In this document: in pieces, positions 21,344 through 33,219 of the stretch
Position numbering within the stretch: position 1 is the first letter of the stretch
Layout: each line of letters opens with the position of its first letter
Origin: Blakeslea trispora
Lineage: Eukaryota; Mucoromycota; Mucoromycetes; Mucorales; Choanephoraceae
Length of the DNA: 64,000 bases
Assembly (NCBI GenBank): GCA_025331445.1
Contig: JAIWNE010000081.1
Location: forward strand, 1-64,000
Direction of reading: 5' to 3'
Program-made: the position numbers and the translations under genes
The notes under the pieces: generated by a model
Told to the model about the DNA's origin: nothing
Seen by the model: only the letters and a program-made list of their open reading frames with translations
Database searches by the model: none

Positions 21344-22490
21344 GGCTGGCGTAAGCACAGTAACTCGAGAAACGTGCTGTTCCTCAACACTAATCTAATT
21401 GGCCAAGACACCAGAAGATTGAGAGATGACATTAAAATGCTGGACTCTGAGTCAAATGAAATTTTTACTAGAACGCATGTTGGTAAAGTATTAATTGGGC
21501 AAAATGTTTGTTGCGTCAATAATCTAACGTTTGTTATGAATAGAAATATATGAGACCCGAGACAATGCTTCAATCTTGACTATGCCAGAGTTCTTTAGCT
21601 ATTACAAGAAATACTATGTAGAGCATGGAGCCGGAATAATTAAATTTATTCAAACAAATTACTATCCGATCCCTTTGCCAAACTTTGTCAACTGCGGCAA
21701 AGATGTATACAAACTGATAGGAGACAAGCCTCTTTTTTGGAGAACTTTCAACCAGAGCGAAATGAATGGAGAAAGCTTTTATTATCAACAGATAGTATTG
21801 AAGAAGGCCATTTTTCTTACAATGTTTCAAGAAGAAAAACGAGCTTACGGATCATGGAAAGGTAACTGAATTTACATAGAGTGCGCATTTTTCTAACATT
21901 AGGTTATAGACTATTACGAGTACTTGATCAATCTGCCCTTGGATCAAGGAGGAATAGAAGTGCACAGAAAAATCAACATACAGTCTGTAGATGATGTAGC
22001 TGATGTCGAGAGAGGGTTAGAAGTCTGCCGTGACGAACTGATAGCCTTATTGCGAAGTGCCAATAGTAGCCAAAAGAGCGTATACAAGCAGATTATCTAT
22101 GAGCTACAGACAAACTCGACGGCTTTTGTATCTGGTGCAGCAGGGACAGGCAAATCGTTTGTGTTAAGAATGCTCCAAAGACACTACAGATTAAAAGGCT
22201 ACAAAGTAAGTGGTCGCTCTTGTTTAATTATCTGCCCTTTCAAAATGACTGACTTCAACCAAAATAGGTATTTGTGCTTGCTCCAACAGGAGTGGCTGCC
22301 CATAACATCTCTGGAGAAACTCTTCATCGCTTTTTTGGCTTAACGAATAGATCATTAGTCCCTAACTTCATCAAGCTGGATGAGTATATTAAGCTATACC
22401 CAAAGATGCTTTTGTTGATTGACGAGTACTCTATGATCAGCTCCAAATTACGTGAATTGATAAACGAAGCTCTGATCAAGACAACTCAAA
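21344..22490 (+). pseudogene. PIF1-like helicase fragment; right arm of inverted repeat 1
   Basis: It repeats 18559-19705 in opposite orientation. It holds the same segment from NVLFLNTNLIGQDTRRL through Walker A (GAAGTGKS) and Walker B (LLIDEYSMIS) to INEALIKTTQ. It is cut at 22490 exactly where the CACC terminus CACCACAGCGCAGAG begins, so motifs III to VI are missing. Exon and intron boundaries are preserved. It is not functional as it stands. Confidence 0.9.
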
Positions 22491-24049
22491 CACCACAGCG
22501 CAGAGGAGTTCTAAAAAACCCAGCATTTGAGTCTAGGATAAAATAAGTGAGTTTAGACTCACTTTGCTTTTGAAGGTTAGCTATACAGAGAGAATAAATG
22601 ATGAAAGGGAAGGTTTTTTTTGTCGAAGTGTGATATAAAGGGTAATGGGAGGTTAGTTTTCGAGTTTGAAGCTGATCCGAGGAGATGAGTTGATCTCGGT
22701 TTTTTTTACATGTTAAAGGCCATAAAATAAGTAAAAACACCAAGAAAAATAATCTGTGGGAAAGAGATTTGGCTAAAAAGAGAAAAAAAATAGCAGTAAA
22801 AATGAAGAGACAATCAAATGGGGGAATTGATTTCAGATTTTATGCAGAAAATATGTACAAAAATGGTAAATGGGGGATAGGCCAAGTGAGGTGAAACAAT
22901 CTGTGCAAAAAAATAGAGAGTATATATGCAAATTTATTTAAAAGGTAAAGAAGAAGTATTTGGAAGGGGATTTCTTGAGATTAACTCAGATATTTCATAA
23001 GAAAAAGGCAGCAGACTGAAAGAGAAGAAAAAGAAGCATAGGCCATTAAACTTATACAGCCAAAGGTTAAGGAGCCAATTTTTAATTTTTTGTGTAATCA
23101 CAACAAGGTGTGGAAAGCTAGAGAAGTATATAAAATGGTTGTGAAATCAAATAATAAGGATAAAGGAAGATATGAGTGTTCTTATTTTTTTAATTTTTAA
23201 TATAGTAGTACAAAAAAGTTACGATCGTGACTGAATGTCGATCTTGAGATCTCTCATCACCATCACTGAAGCAACATGAGCACATGGAGAAGGACCCGTT
23301 ATTGCTGTAAGTGTCTATAAGGCAAACAATACTTGGTAAAATGAATAACAGACATTCCAGCAGCTAAATAAATAAAAAAACTACTATCATTTCTACATAA
23401 AGTGAGATTATATAGGATGGACTAAGTCAAGTTGCCATTCATGGGCGAAAATGAAGCAAAAATAAGATGGAAAAGTCTGATGTAGGTGTGAGACTAGAAA
23501 CGGCAAGTTAGAGAGACGTCTGAAAAGGAAGAAGAATTATATGTAAACTAAAAGGTAGCCAAAGGAAAAAATAAAATAAAAAGAGAACTGATTCCAATTC
23601 CTATCAAATCGCTAATTTATCTTTTGCTAATGACTCTCACTAAATAAGGATGAAATGTTTGATAGTCTTTTTTAAGAACTGTTAGTGTCATATATTAGAA
23701 TTCAATCTTGAGACTAAGTAAATCAACAGTATAAACAAACAGTTACAAAGCCTTTGAAATAGATATTGGACTTAATGGTGAAATAGAATCACTTGTTGAG
23801 AAGTCATAAGAAGGAATAGAGAGATTAATTGTAGACTCTAAAAGAGTAATCCATTTTCTTCTTTTATCAAGACAATCGATAGTTGTACATTTTTATCGTA
23901 ATAAAGTATCAGCAACAATCATCAACATTTTCGGTCAATGCTAGCAACAATCCAACACTCGCTTTTCAGATAGATCCATCATAATACGTTTTTATTTCCA
24001 AAATGATAAAAAAAATAGTCCAAGTAGCTTTCAATGCAATCCGCCTCAT

Positions 24050-24690
24050 AGATGCTTACCTTTCAAAAAATATGATACTCTCTGAAGAACCTTTGATCAT
24101 CCAAAGTGCCGTTGATATGTAACTTGAATTGATTCTTTCACCTGAAATGATGTTGACAATGATGGTATCTTTCTTTGAATAAAACTCCCAACTTTTGCTA
24201 ATAACTTTACCTCTTGATTCCATTTTGTCATTCATAGGATTGATCTCTAGTAAATCAGATGTAAATTCGGCTAAGTATTGTTGTTTGGAGAGTGAAAGTA
24301 TTGTCTTCAATAAACTGAAGTGATAAAAGCAGTTACCATAAGTTGAAGGTGCATTCCGAATGTTTAGGTTGATTCAATCAGAAATGATAATGACTCCATA
24401 CTACCTTCAAAGGTTTATATGTGAGTCAGGTAATCAATCGTAGAATGGAACAATACCTTACCATGCTTCAAAGATCCATTGGGCTTCATCATAAAATAAT
24501 CATTTAACAGTGAGACTAATACATTATATACTTTCATAAAATGTTAGATTATAAAGCCATATATAATGCCATCGAGTTGCCTACCTTTGCTTCATATTAA
24601 ACGCGATTAAAAGAAGTCTCATGTTAGTGTAATCATCTCCATTACTGATAATTTCGAAAATGGTGTAATTATTGATCCTTTTCAAGTGAT
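24050..24690 (-). other. Exon-like blocks inside CACC copy A (possible captured gene fragment)
   Basis: Read on the minus strand, short open blocks are bounded by splice-like GTAAG and TTGAAG/AATAG signals. One block reads SFLIES, another EFTSDLLEINPMNDKMESRG followed by SKSWEFYSKKDTIIVNIIS. Equivalent blocks occur at 39330-39925 (+) and 49085-49710 (-) with mostly conservative changes. The downstream block differs in frame between copies. I do not recognise a family. It could be an eroded intron-containing gene, or coincidence preserved by recent duplication. Confidence 0.35.
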
Positions 24691-26709
24691 TTAGTTATAG
24701 CGTGTTTAAAAAACTGCATTGTCTGCTTTGTGATGGTAAGATGAGTGACTGTATAATAAAGACTTGAGCTGCCCAAATTGATCGTGAACAAACCTAAAAA
24801 ACAGGCCTCTTTCTAGACAGATAAAAGAACGGATAAGTTAGCGATCATGTTGAATGACTAGAATAAATCACCTTAAGCTAGATAGAAAATATCGTCGAGA
24901 TTCAGGAAAAAAAAGGGTGTAGTAATCAATAGAGTGAAGAAAAAAAAAGGCGAGAAAAAAAGAAAGAAATCAGAAGAGAGAGAGTAATGTCACCCCCATA
25001 AATAACACGGAACTTTGGGGGGCAATTTACTTTTAGAGTATGTCAGCTATCTTAATATAGGTAAAGAGAGAAAAGACCTGGAACCTTCTTAAAAATTGGC
25101 CAATCGGATCACTGGATTTTCCATTACTAAGAAAAAGAAATAAGGTAAATGTTGATGATTTGGTTCATATTTCTCTTTGCATCATACGCTTCAACCAAGA
25201 AAAAAAGAGTTTTTGTGATAGTAATGAACTCAATTGTTTACTTAAAAAGAATGAAATATAGTTAAAAAAGAATTACATTTGAATTGTAAAGAAAAAAAGA
25301 CATAATCCTTAGATTTCAATAATAACATCGTTTATGAAGCATTGATTTCATATACTCTGAATTGCTTTTGCATACCAAAGACTGTTTAGAAAAGTCATAG
25401 CTTGTATGAAACATATATTCCTTTAGCTAAAAAAGTTGACTTCTATGAGCACATGTTAGCTTTCTCGCTGCTCATCAGTTCTGCATACCAACATCTCAAA
25501 CTTACATGAGCATGCAAGATGGTAAGCCATCTCGGAAAAGGTTGAAGAAAAATAAAGTAAAAAAAAAAGCATCTACAAACACCATAGAAAGCGATTGCTT
25601 ATATGATAAAGTTGAAAATCTGAAATGGTATTGACCAATTTCTCAAAGAGATACTAAAAAGGGATACCTCTAAATTTAAAAGATAGATGTATAATGGTAA
25701 ATTTTGCTACACAAGACGATATACAATGTAGATGAAAGTTTGATGGTATTGAACTGCTTATGAAAAAACATCTATTTGCGAAGAAAGTTACTTGATACTC
25801 TCATAATGGAATAAACAAATATTCCTTGCTCTAATTATAATTTATAGAAATTATTGTTTGAAGTAATCAAATTTTCCTATTTATTTCTTTAAACAATTAT
25901 ATTTGAAGTAAAGTTGACAATCTCATAAAGTAGTATCGTAACAATCAAAATGTTCGTAAAACTTGCAATGATGCCAAATTATAAACAAGTTGCTTGCAAT
26001 TGCATTTGGTCTTCAGCCAAAGAGATCAATTAAATGATCATCAACATCTATACTTATTTATTGATCTAATGCGATAAGTCACATATACATCACTCCCAAA
26101 CAAGATACATATCTGAGTCGCTTTAGCGAATAAGTATGTTTGCTTCAGAAATAAATTTACGATATCCGTTAGAGGTTCGATAAAAAGAAGATTGATTATT
26201 GCAAAATCATGATGGACAGTTCTTTTTAAATTAAAGGGATTCATCACCATTTTTTTGCATCTGAATGATCTATTTGAATACTTCTTCTTGATGTTTCTGA
26301 TATCCACCATCCTACGATATATTGAGGAACATGAAACTGTCATAAAATGACAGCATGTTCTAACTGAAACTTGTATTCTTCAATGTTTAGTATTTAGATG
26401 GATCTAAAGGGTGCGACGCTGATACTATATATGTATGAGCGATTACACTAAATGAATAATTATATTATATTTGCCTCATAATGTACCATCCTATAATTAT
26501 AATTGATTGAATCATGATCAAAAGCGACACTATGTAAGGAGTTGCTTATGATACATTATGATTTTTAACTTATCACTTTTATGTTTAAAATTGCTTTACT
26601 CAAATTTGTTTAACATGAAACAGCTCGACGCTTTACTATCAGCTTTCTTCATAGATTCTGTTTGAAGTGCTTCTTTAAGATCCCCTTTTGTAAAGCGTTC
26701 CTTTAATTG

Positions 26710-27120
26710 TGTTGAAGACCAATAAATCACAATGATATAAAATCAGAGAATTAATCAGACTAAAGATAATGTTTTATTTACTTCAAAATTGATGTGCTAT
26801 TTATACTTTTCATGAAGATGATATTTCAACTGAGATTGTAAAACTTTTCTAGAGGCTTGTAGATGATTAGGATAATAACAACGAATCGGATGAGAGATGA
26901 ATGATGACAGTCTTGTAAAGAAGAATTACTAAAATAGAATGATTGGCCATCTGTACCTTAAACCCAGTAACTGGTAAATTATTGGCAAGATGTCAGTCCT
27001 GACCTTGAATGAAGGTTTATCCGAATTGAATGTCAAATGAAACAAGCTGAAGTCGAATTAGAGAATGATTGTGGATTCATAAGTGGTTAAATAATTGATC
27101 CGTACTGTATGAATACAACA
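26710..27120 (-). repeat. LTR of gypsy-1 (3' LTR in element orientation)
   Basis: 411 bp, TG...CA ends. No difference from 32560-32970 was noticed. It shares family 1 with the solo LTR at 908-2964. Confidence 0.96.
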
Positions 27121-27346
27121 TAGCCCCCTTCCAGACGAAAGCGTGATTGCTTTGACTGATAACGTAAACTTCATTTGTTCTAAAAATTCATGTAGCCCAA
27201 AGTTCAATGTAGTTGTTTGAAAGTAAACATCATAATTTATGCGTTAATGCATATCTGTCAGTTGTGAGATACTCCGATAAAAACCTAATCAAAACCCAGT
27301 GGGAAAAAGTGTATAGGAAAAGGAATGTATCCGTTTGACTCAATTC

Positions 27347-28735
27347 TTATTGTGTAGAAGCCTGAGTGCTTTTCTTGTTACGAGTAGAGATCTTTCGTGT
27401 ATTGACTGATTTCGGTAAAGTCTTACGATTATTGGATGAAGCTTTCTCAGCGTTACAACGTCCCCAATACAACTCAATGTGCTTGGTTGAGTCGAAGTGC
27501 TCAATAGGTTCCCAGGTATCTTCACTAGGATCATCATAGCCTTTCCATCTTACTCTGTACTCATAATTACCATGTTTACCTCTATGATCGATGACGGCTT
27601 GTACTTCGTAGTGATCTTCTTTAAGCTGATCAAGATTGTCAGGTGTAATGTTTGCAGCTTGTTTGTATACAATATGTGATGTGGGAACATCTCTAGACAG
27701 AAGTGTGCCAGTTTTGTCTTTCAATATATAGCTACCATTTTTAGTGATACCATGAATGTAGAATGGTCCTTCGTAGCGTTGATCAGTCTTACGTGCTCTA
27801 TTTACGTTTTTGATCATGACTTTACTTCCGATAGGATACTGATGCTCAACGATCTTATGTGTCTTGTGGAATCTTTCGTGATCACGTTTTTGTGTTTCTT
27901 TGATTCGCTCAGACAATGCTGGTATCAAGACGTCTTGCACGAATTTGTACTTTTCATCAATAGTCTTATTTTCAGCTTTCTCCATCTTAAGTGTAGGTTG
28001 AACTTTAGTGTAATCCTGAAATTCATTTGGTTGTCTGTTGAATAATACTGCGTATGGTCTGGATTTGTGCAGACGTGCATATCTAACATTGAGACAATAT
28101 TGAGCGTAGTTGAGGTATGAACACCAAGACTCACCTTTTCCGCGCAACATCTTGACGATGGTCCTTTTAGCAAGTCCCACGTAAGCTTCGTTGACAGAAT
28201 TACCCATTGGAGAGTAAGGTAGGGATACCCTCTTGTCAATGCCACTCATTTCCATCAATTGGTTAACAACGTCATTCACGAACTCGGCACCATTGTCGCT
28301 GTTGATGACTTTGGGGAATCCAAACAAAGAGAATACACTGAGTAGTTCTTTTGCTATAATTGTACTGTGCCTATCCGGTAAGGCTCTTAAGATAGTGAAC
28401 CGTGAATAATAGTCTACGAGTACTAGCATGAAGTTGTTTCCTTGATCTGATGTAACATCGAAAGAGCCGAGATCCATGCACCAATGGTCTAGAGGTTGAT
28501 AAGGCAGAACTGATTTAGGTGGGTGATATCCTACTTTGGCGATGTTGAATTTGTTGCATTCGAGACAGTCAGCTAGTATGCGTTCGATATCTTTTCGCAT
28601 GTTTGTCCAATGTACTCCATCATGATGTAATTGGTCCTCAATACTCTGTAGCCCGTAATGACCTAATAAATGAGCTTTCAATATGAGTGTATCACGCTCG
28701 TGAAGTGGTGGTGTCATGTACTCAGCAAACTTCAA
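27347..28735 (-). CDS. Gypsy-1 integrase with chromodomain
   Basis: This part of Pol inserts the cDNA. The frame opens upstream of MKFAEYMTPP without a compelling ATG, so it is a Pol segment rather than a free gene. The H2C2 zinc-binding set is H22, H26, C57, C60. Catalytic residues are D88 (CMDLGSFD), D147 (INSDNGAEF) and E183 (SVNEAYVG), spaced D35E. A GPFYIHGITKNGSYIL block follows. The C-terminus has a chromodomain (YEVQAVIDHRG, then YRVRWKGY and TWEP) and a basic tail. It is in a different frame from the RNase H part, overlapping it by 14 bp. Confidence 0.94.
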   Translation of the reverse strand: MKFAEYMTPPLHERDTLILKAHLLGHYGLQSIEDQLHHDGVHWTNMRKDIERILADCLECNKFNIAKVGYHPPKSVLPYQPLDHWCMDLGSFDVTSDQGNNFMLVLVDYYSRFTILRALPDRHSTIIAKELLSVFSLFGFPKVINSDNGAEFVNDVVNQLMEMSGIDKRVSLPYSPMGNSVNEAYVGLAKRTIVKMLRGKGESWCSYLNYAQYCLNVRYARLHKSRPYAVLFNRQPNEFQDYTKVQPTLKMEKAENKTIDEKYKFVQDVLIPALSERIKETQKRDHERFHKTHKIVEHQYPIGSKVMIKNVNRARKTDQRYEGPFYIHGITKNGSYILKDKTGTLLSRDVPTSHIVYKQAANITPDNLDQLKEDHYEVQAVIDHRGKHGNYEYRVRWKGYDDPSEDTWEPIEHFDSTKHIELYWGRCNAEKASSNNRKTLPKSVNTRKISTRNKKSTQASTQ

Positions 28736-29525
28736 GGTCTGAACGTCTTGTTTGTGATGATGAAGAGTGATTGAGATTCACTTTGCTGTCCGTTAGTAAC
28801 TTTCTAGAGGCACTGTTACTGTCGTCAGATGAGAAAGTTTTGGAAGAAGAAGAAGAGTTGGAATATGTGGAGGAAATAATTCGCTTTTTATTTGCCTCAA
28901 ATATTTTCGTAGGGCGTGACTTGTCAAATCGATTAAGGTGCACCTTTGACATTTTAAATCTAGCCAGCTCTTTTTCTGAATTTCTCTTGCGTTTCTTTTT
29001 AATTATCGAGCCATCACTGGTAACATCAGCACAACTACCCCCCTCCAGAAATAATGGTACTTCGTTATCTGAATAGAGTCGAGAGAGAGCGTCTGGTATT
29101 ATGTTACTGATACCTGGAAGATATACGCATGTAAACGTGTATGAGAAGATAGTTTCCCACCAGCCAAGCATAAGTGCGTTCGGCGTTTGTTGAGTGTTTA
29201 GATAGATTAAACTCTTATGGTCCGTGTGAAGAGTGAACGGAATGAGATACAGCCATTTGTGGAACTTTGTGAAAGTATATACTACAGCCAGCAATTCACG
29301 TTTAGTAGTGCTATAGTTGCGTTCAGAAGGCGATAATTTCCGGGATACCATAGCAACATAATGAACAGTGTTATTAATTACTTGATAAAGTATTCCAGCG
29401 ATACCAGTAGCACTAGCGTCAGTTGCAACTTGAAATCTGTGAGAGAGATCAGGAGCCGAGATAACGGGTGCGTTGGCCAATGCATGTTGCAAGTCCTTGA
29501 AGGCTTTTGTATGCTGATCCGTCTA
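28722..29525 (-). CDS. Gypsy-1 RNase H and tether, 5' end at a TAG codon
   Basis: This continues Pol in the same frame as the reverse transcriptase, after an in-frame TAG at 29523-29525. In the homologous gypsy-2 protein this position reads KEVWTAEH, so TAG replaces a tryptophan codon. RNase H residues are visible in VATDASATGIAG, TTKRELLAVV and LHTDHKSL. A serine-rich linker (SSTYSNSSSSSKTFSSDD) follows before the frame ends at 28722 inside the start of the integrase frame. On its own this is a fragment of a polyprotein. Confidence 0.9.
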
Positions 29526-32498
29526 AACATCCTTTAATTGCTTGTAACTGCGTAAAGCATCTAGAGTAGACGAAAGCTTAGAGTAGAATGGAATGGAAGA
29601 CCGAAAGAAAGACATAAAACCGAGATAGCTAGCAAGTTGTCGTCCAGTATTGGGGATAGGCCAAGTATGAGCGTTGGCTACCTTTTGAGGATTAGGAATG
29701 AGTTTTCCGTTAATGAGAGACCAGCCCAAGATGTTGACACTCTTTTGTGCAAAGACTATCTTTTCAGAGTTCAAGACGAGGTTTGCTTGTGTTAATCTGC
29801 TAATTACTTCTACTACGCAATCAGTATGGTAGGATAAGGGTGGAAATGTAGAGATTATAATATCATCGACGTATACATTAACATACGGGAGATCTTCAAA
29901 TAGGTTTGTCAAGCATCGTTGTACGACAGATCCGACATGAGTTATTCCAAAGCATGCTTTCAAGTGAATGTACTGTATTCCTGTGAAAGGATTAGTAATA
30001 GCAAGTTTTTCACGATCAGGTTCATGAATAGGAGACGATGTGAAGCAAGCATGGATGTCTAAAATAGTATGAATAGGTGCACTACCAATACTCTGGTGAA
30101 TGGATGAGATTAATGGCAACTGTTGTCTATCAGTAACGAGGAGTTGTTGATTCAACAGACGGACATCACAAACGATTCTAGGTTTATCAAACGAGTAATT
30201 ACCCTGTGAATCTTTCTTCTTGACTACTAGTAAAGGACTGTTATAGCCTGTATGGGAAGGTGCTTTCTTAATGACTCCTTCAGATAACCATACTTCGATT
30301 TGTTTGTTAACAACATCTTTGTACGCTGCCAGTAATGGGTATTGAGCTCTATAAGCAACAGTTCCAGGTTTAGTCTTGAGATGTATGGTAGCACCAGGTA
30401 AATTACAACAAGTGTTTTTCATGTCAATCTCTGAATTTAGCTTAAGAAGATTATTAACAACTTTGAGAAAAGGTTCACGTTCACTGCTAGTGCCAAATGG
30501 ATCATTGTTAGGATTGATATTATCTGGGTCAATAGGATCAGGAATCTTAGGACCAGTCGAATTAAAGTGAGAACTTATAAGACCAGTAATTCCAATCTTC
30601 AGCCTATGTAAGATATCCATACCAAGACAAATTGGTACATTTTCATGCGAAAAAAATGAAAAGACTTCGAAAGTATGTTTAATGTTAATTTTATTATAGA
30701 AAACGTTTAATTGGGCGGAGCCAATTCTAGGGACAGTTTGATCTTTATGGGCTAGTTGCACTAATCCTGCTGAAGGATTAATGTTAGCTTTGATTGCGGC
30801 GACAAAAGAAGGAGAGACCAAAGAACTGTCGGCACCTGTGTCCAATAGAGCGTAGGTCTTAATGTTTTCTACAATTACCGGTAAGATAATAGAATTAGAT
30901 ATCTGTTTCGGTGCTGATGAAAATTGAACATCATACTTACATTTCTGCGCATTAGCAGCTTGCATCAACGATTCTTCATCAGAATCGATGTCCATGTCAT
31001 CAATGGTTGAATGAGGTCCCGGAGAGGGCACACGAGAAGAGGAAGGAGCAGGTCCAGGGAAGGCAGCAGCAGCACGAACATTGCTAGAGGTAGGAGCTCT
31101 ATCCGCAAAGTTACACCATTTTAGGGAAGCACCCTTTTCACCGCGAACAGAAGCACCACGGACAGTAACGTTTCTGTCGCCAGAACGAGCAGCAGAGTTA
31201 CATTGGTGGCTGGGATTCCAATCAGGAGCACCACAACGACGACAAAGATTCTTGTTTTTAGGTTGTTCACCTCTTTCTTTTGCCTTACAATCTTCAGTGT
31301 TATGCGTAGTTACTCTGTGAAAAGAGCAGAACATCTTGTTTTTACCTTTGTCACGTTTGTTGTTAGTGACTGCGGTAGAAGAACTAGCAAGGGGCGAAGG
31401 CGAAGGAGCAGAACCAGAGACAGAAGCAGGCTTTGAACGCTTGTTCGAAGGTCCAACAGAAGACGAGGCAGAGGAACGTTTACCAGCGGATGGTCCTTGT
31501 TCTAGACTGCGCAACCTGTTGTAAAGATTACGAGCCTTTGATGCAGTAAAGTCCAAGTCCTTTTTATCAGCAGTAGAGGCAGACTCTAACGTGATATCTA
31601 GACGGTCCAAGAGATCAATAGGAAGAGCGTCCAAGAAATATGCCACCAAGACATGATTATCTCGAACACCAGCACGAGCCTTTAAGGTGTTGAACCTATC
31701 AATGAACTGTTTGATTGTTTCTCTGTAATCTCGGAAGCGGATGGTTTGTAGTTGTTTATGAGCTACGTTTTTGCTATCATCCGTAGTCATACCGTATTTG
31801 CTGGTTAATGCAGCTTTAAATGATTTCCATGTTATTTCACTGATGGCTTTTCAGGATCCAGCTACGAACTGGCGCAACCATAGACGTTGATCAGGATCAA
31901 GACGAGTAATCACCAGGCGTTACCAGTTGCGATTGATTTCTAGTTCATAGCACAGCATTACGTTCTCAAACTTGTGAAGACAAGTTTCATTGTCCTGGAA
32001 GACTTGCTCCTTAGGCTCGAAGACATTTCTACCTACCCACTGGAAGTAGGGAACTTCTCTTGGACATACAACTGTTTTACCAGATGCAGAGGTAGAGTGA
32101 GGAGAGGAAGCGGAAGGCACAGAAGACGAAGTGGAAGTATTAATGCGTGAAAGCATTTCTTGAAGGTCCAACAATTTAGAAAGATCCTTGAACTTTCTGT
32201 CATAGGTGCTTCTAACTTGATTAGCATTATCATTGTCATCGCCAGCGACTGAAGCCAATTGACCGGCAAGATCACTAATTTCAGTTTGTAGACGAAGAAT
32301 GTTTTTCTTTAAATTAGCAGCAGAGCTATCATTTTGTCCTGTCGAAGGCACAGAAGAGGAAGCAGGAGACAAGGGAGTATGCATAGAGGCATTTTCATCT
32401 AAAGGAGAAAGCGAGTCTAATTCCATCTCTTCCTCTGCGGTAAGAGGCGCGGAAAGAATTTCGAAAGCTTCTTCAGCAGTAGGAGTAGCAGGTACCAT
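29526..32498 (-). pseudogene. Gypsy-1 Gag, protease and reverse transcriptase with two internal stops
   Basis: The start is ATG 32498 (MVPATPTAEEAFE). Gag is serine/proline-rich, with PYFQWVGRN and a capsid-like part near 31600-31900. TAA at 31920-31922 (after INRNW) and TGA at 31851-31853 (after VAGS) break it; gypsy-2 reads NWQRLL at the first. CCHC-like knuckles follow: CSFHRVTTHNTEDC and CRRCGAPDWNPSHQC. The protease motif is ALLDTGADSSLVS near 30840. Reverse transcriptase includes FDKPRIVCDVRLLN, FGITHVGSVVQRCL and YVDD at about 29872-29885. Otherwise the frame is open from 31790 to 29526. All three stops can arise by single transitions. Confidence 0.92.
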
Positions 32499-32559
32499 TG
32501 GGAGTTCGGCAGTGATAGTAAGTGTTAAAGTAAATAATAGAAGATAAGATTAAAAAAAA

Positions 32560-32970
32560 TGTTGAAGACCAATAAATCACAATGATATAAAATCAGAGAA
32601 TTAATCAGACTAAAGATAATGTTTTATTTACTTCAAAATTGATGTGCTATTTATACTTTTCATGAAGATGATATTTCAACTGAGATTGTAAAACTTTTCT
32701 AGAGGCTTGTAGATGATTAGGATAATAACAACGAATCGGATGAGAGATGAATGATGACAGTCTTGTAAAGAAGAATTACTAAAATAGAATGATTGGCCAT
32801 CTGTACCTTAAACCCAGTAACTGGTAAATTATTGGCAAGATGTCAGTCCTGACCTTGAATGAAGGTTTATCCGAATTGAATGTCAAATGAAACAAGCTGA
32901 AGTCGAATTAGAGAATGATTGTGGATTCATAAGTGGTTAAATAATTGATCCGTACTGTATGAATACAACA
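32560..32970 (-). repeat. LTR of gypsy-1 (5' LTR in element orientation)
   Basis: 411 bp, the partner of 26710-27120. It is followed by the target duplication AATTG at 32971-32975. Confidence 0.96.
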
Positions 32971-33181
32971 AATTGATCACTAATAAAATCTGTTTATGCA
33001 AATCAAAGACATTTTCCTTTTCAGTATGATTTTAGCTTAAATCTGTCAATGAAATCATGCTTTCTTCCCATCACTGCCATATTTCTCATATATACTAGCC
33101 ATTTTTTTTAATCCCCCATTTTCTTTTTTCTCTTTTTTTTTCAGTAAATGCACAGCAAAAGGTAAGCACTTTTATCTCTCT

Positions 33182-33219
<38 letters not shown>

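Larger units (their letters stand above)
26710..32970 (-). mobile_element. Ty3/gypsy chromovirus-type retrotransposon gypsy-1, full length
   Basis: It is 6261 bp with 411-bp LTRs at 26710-27120 and 32560-32970, beginning TGTTGAAGACC and ending GAATACAACA. The target duplication AATTG is at 26705-26709 and 32971-32975. The LTRs look identical by direct reading, so insertion was recent. On the minus strand the order is Gag, protease, reverse transcriptase, RNase H, integrase, chromodomain. Three in-frame stops interrupt Gag-Pol. It is inserted in CACC copy A. Confidence 0.97.

Noticed and set aside
33185..33212. Poly-T run as a retroposon tail
   Set aside because: It lies inside a repeat unit shared by several copies, with no adjacent target duplication or reverse transcriptase gene.
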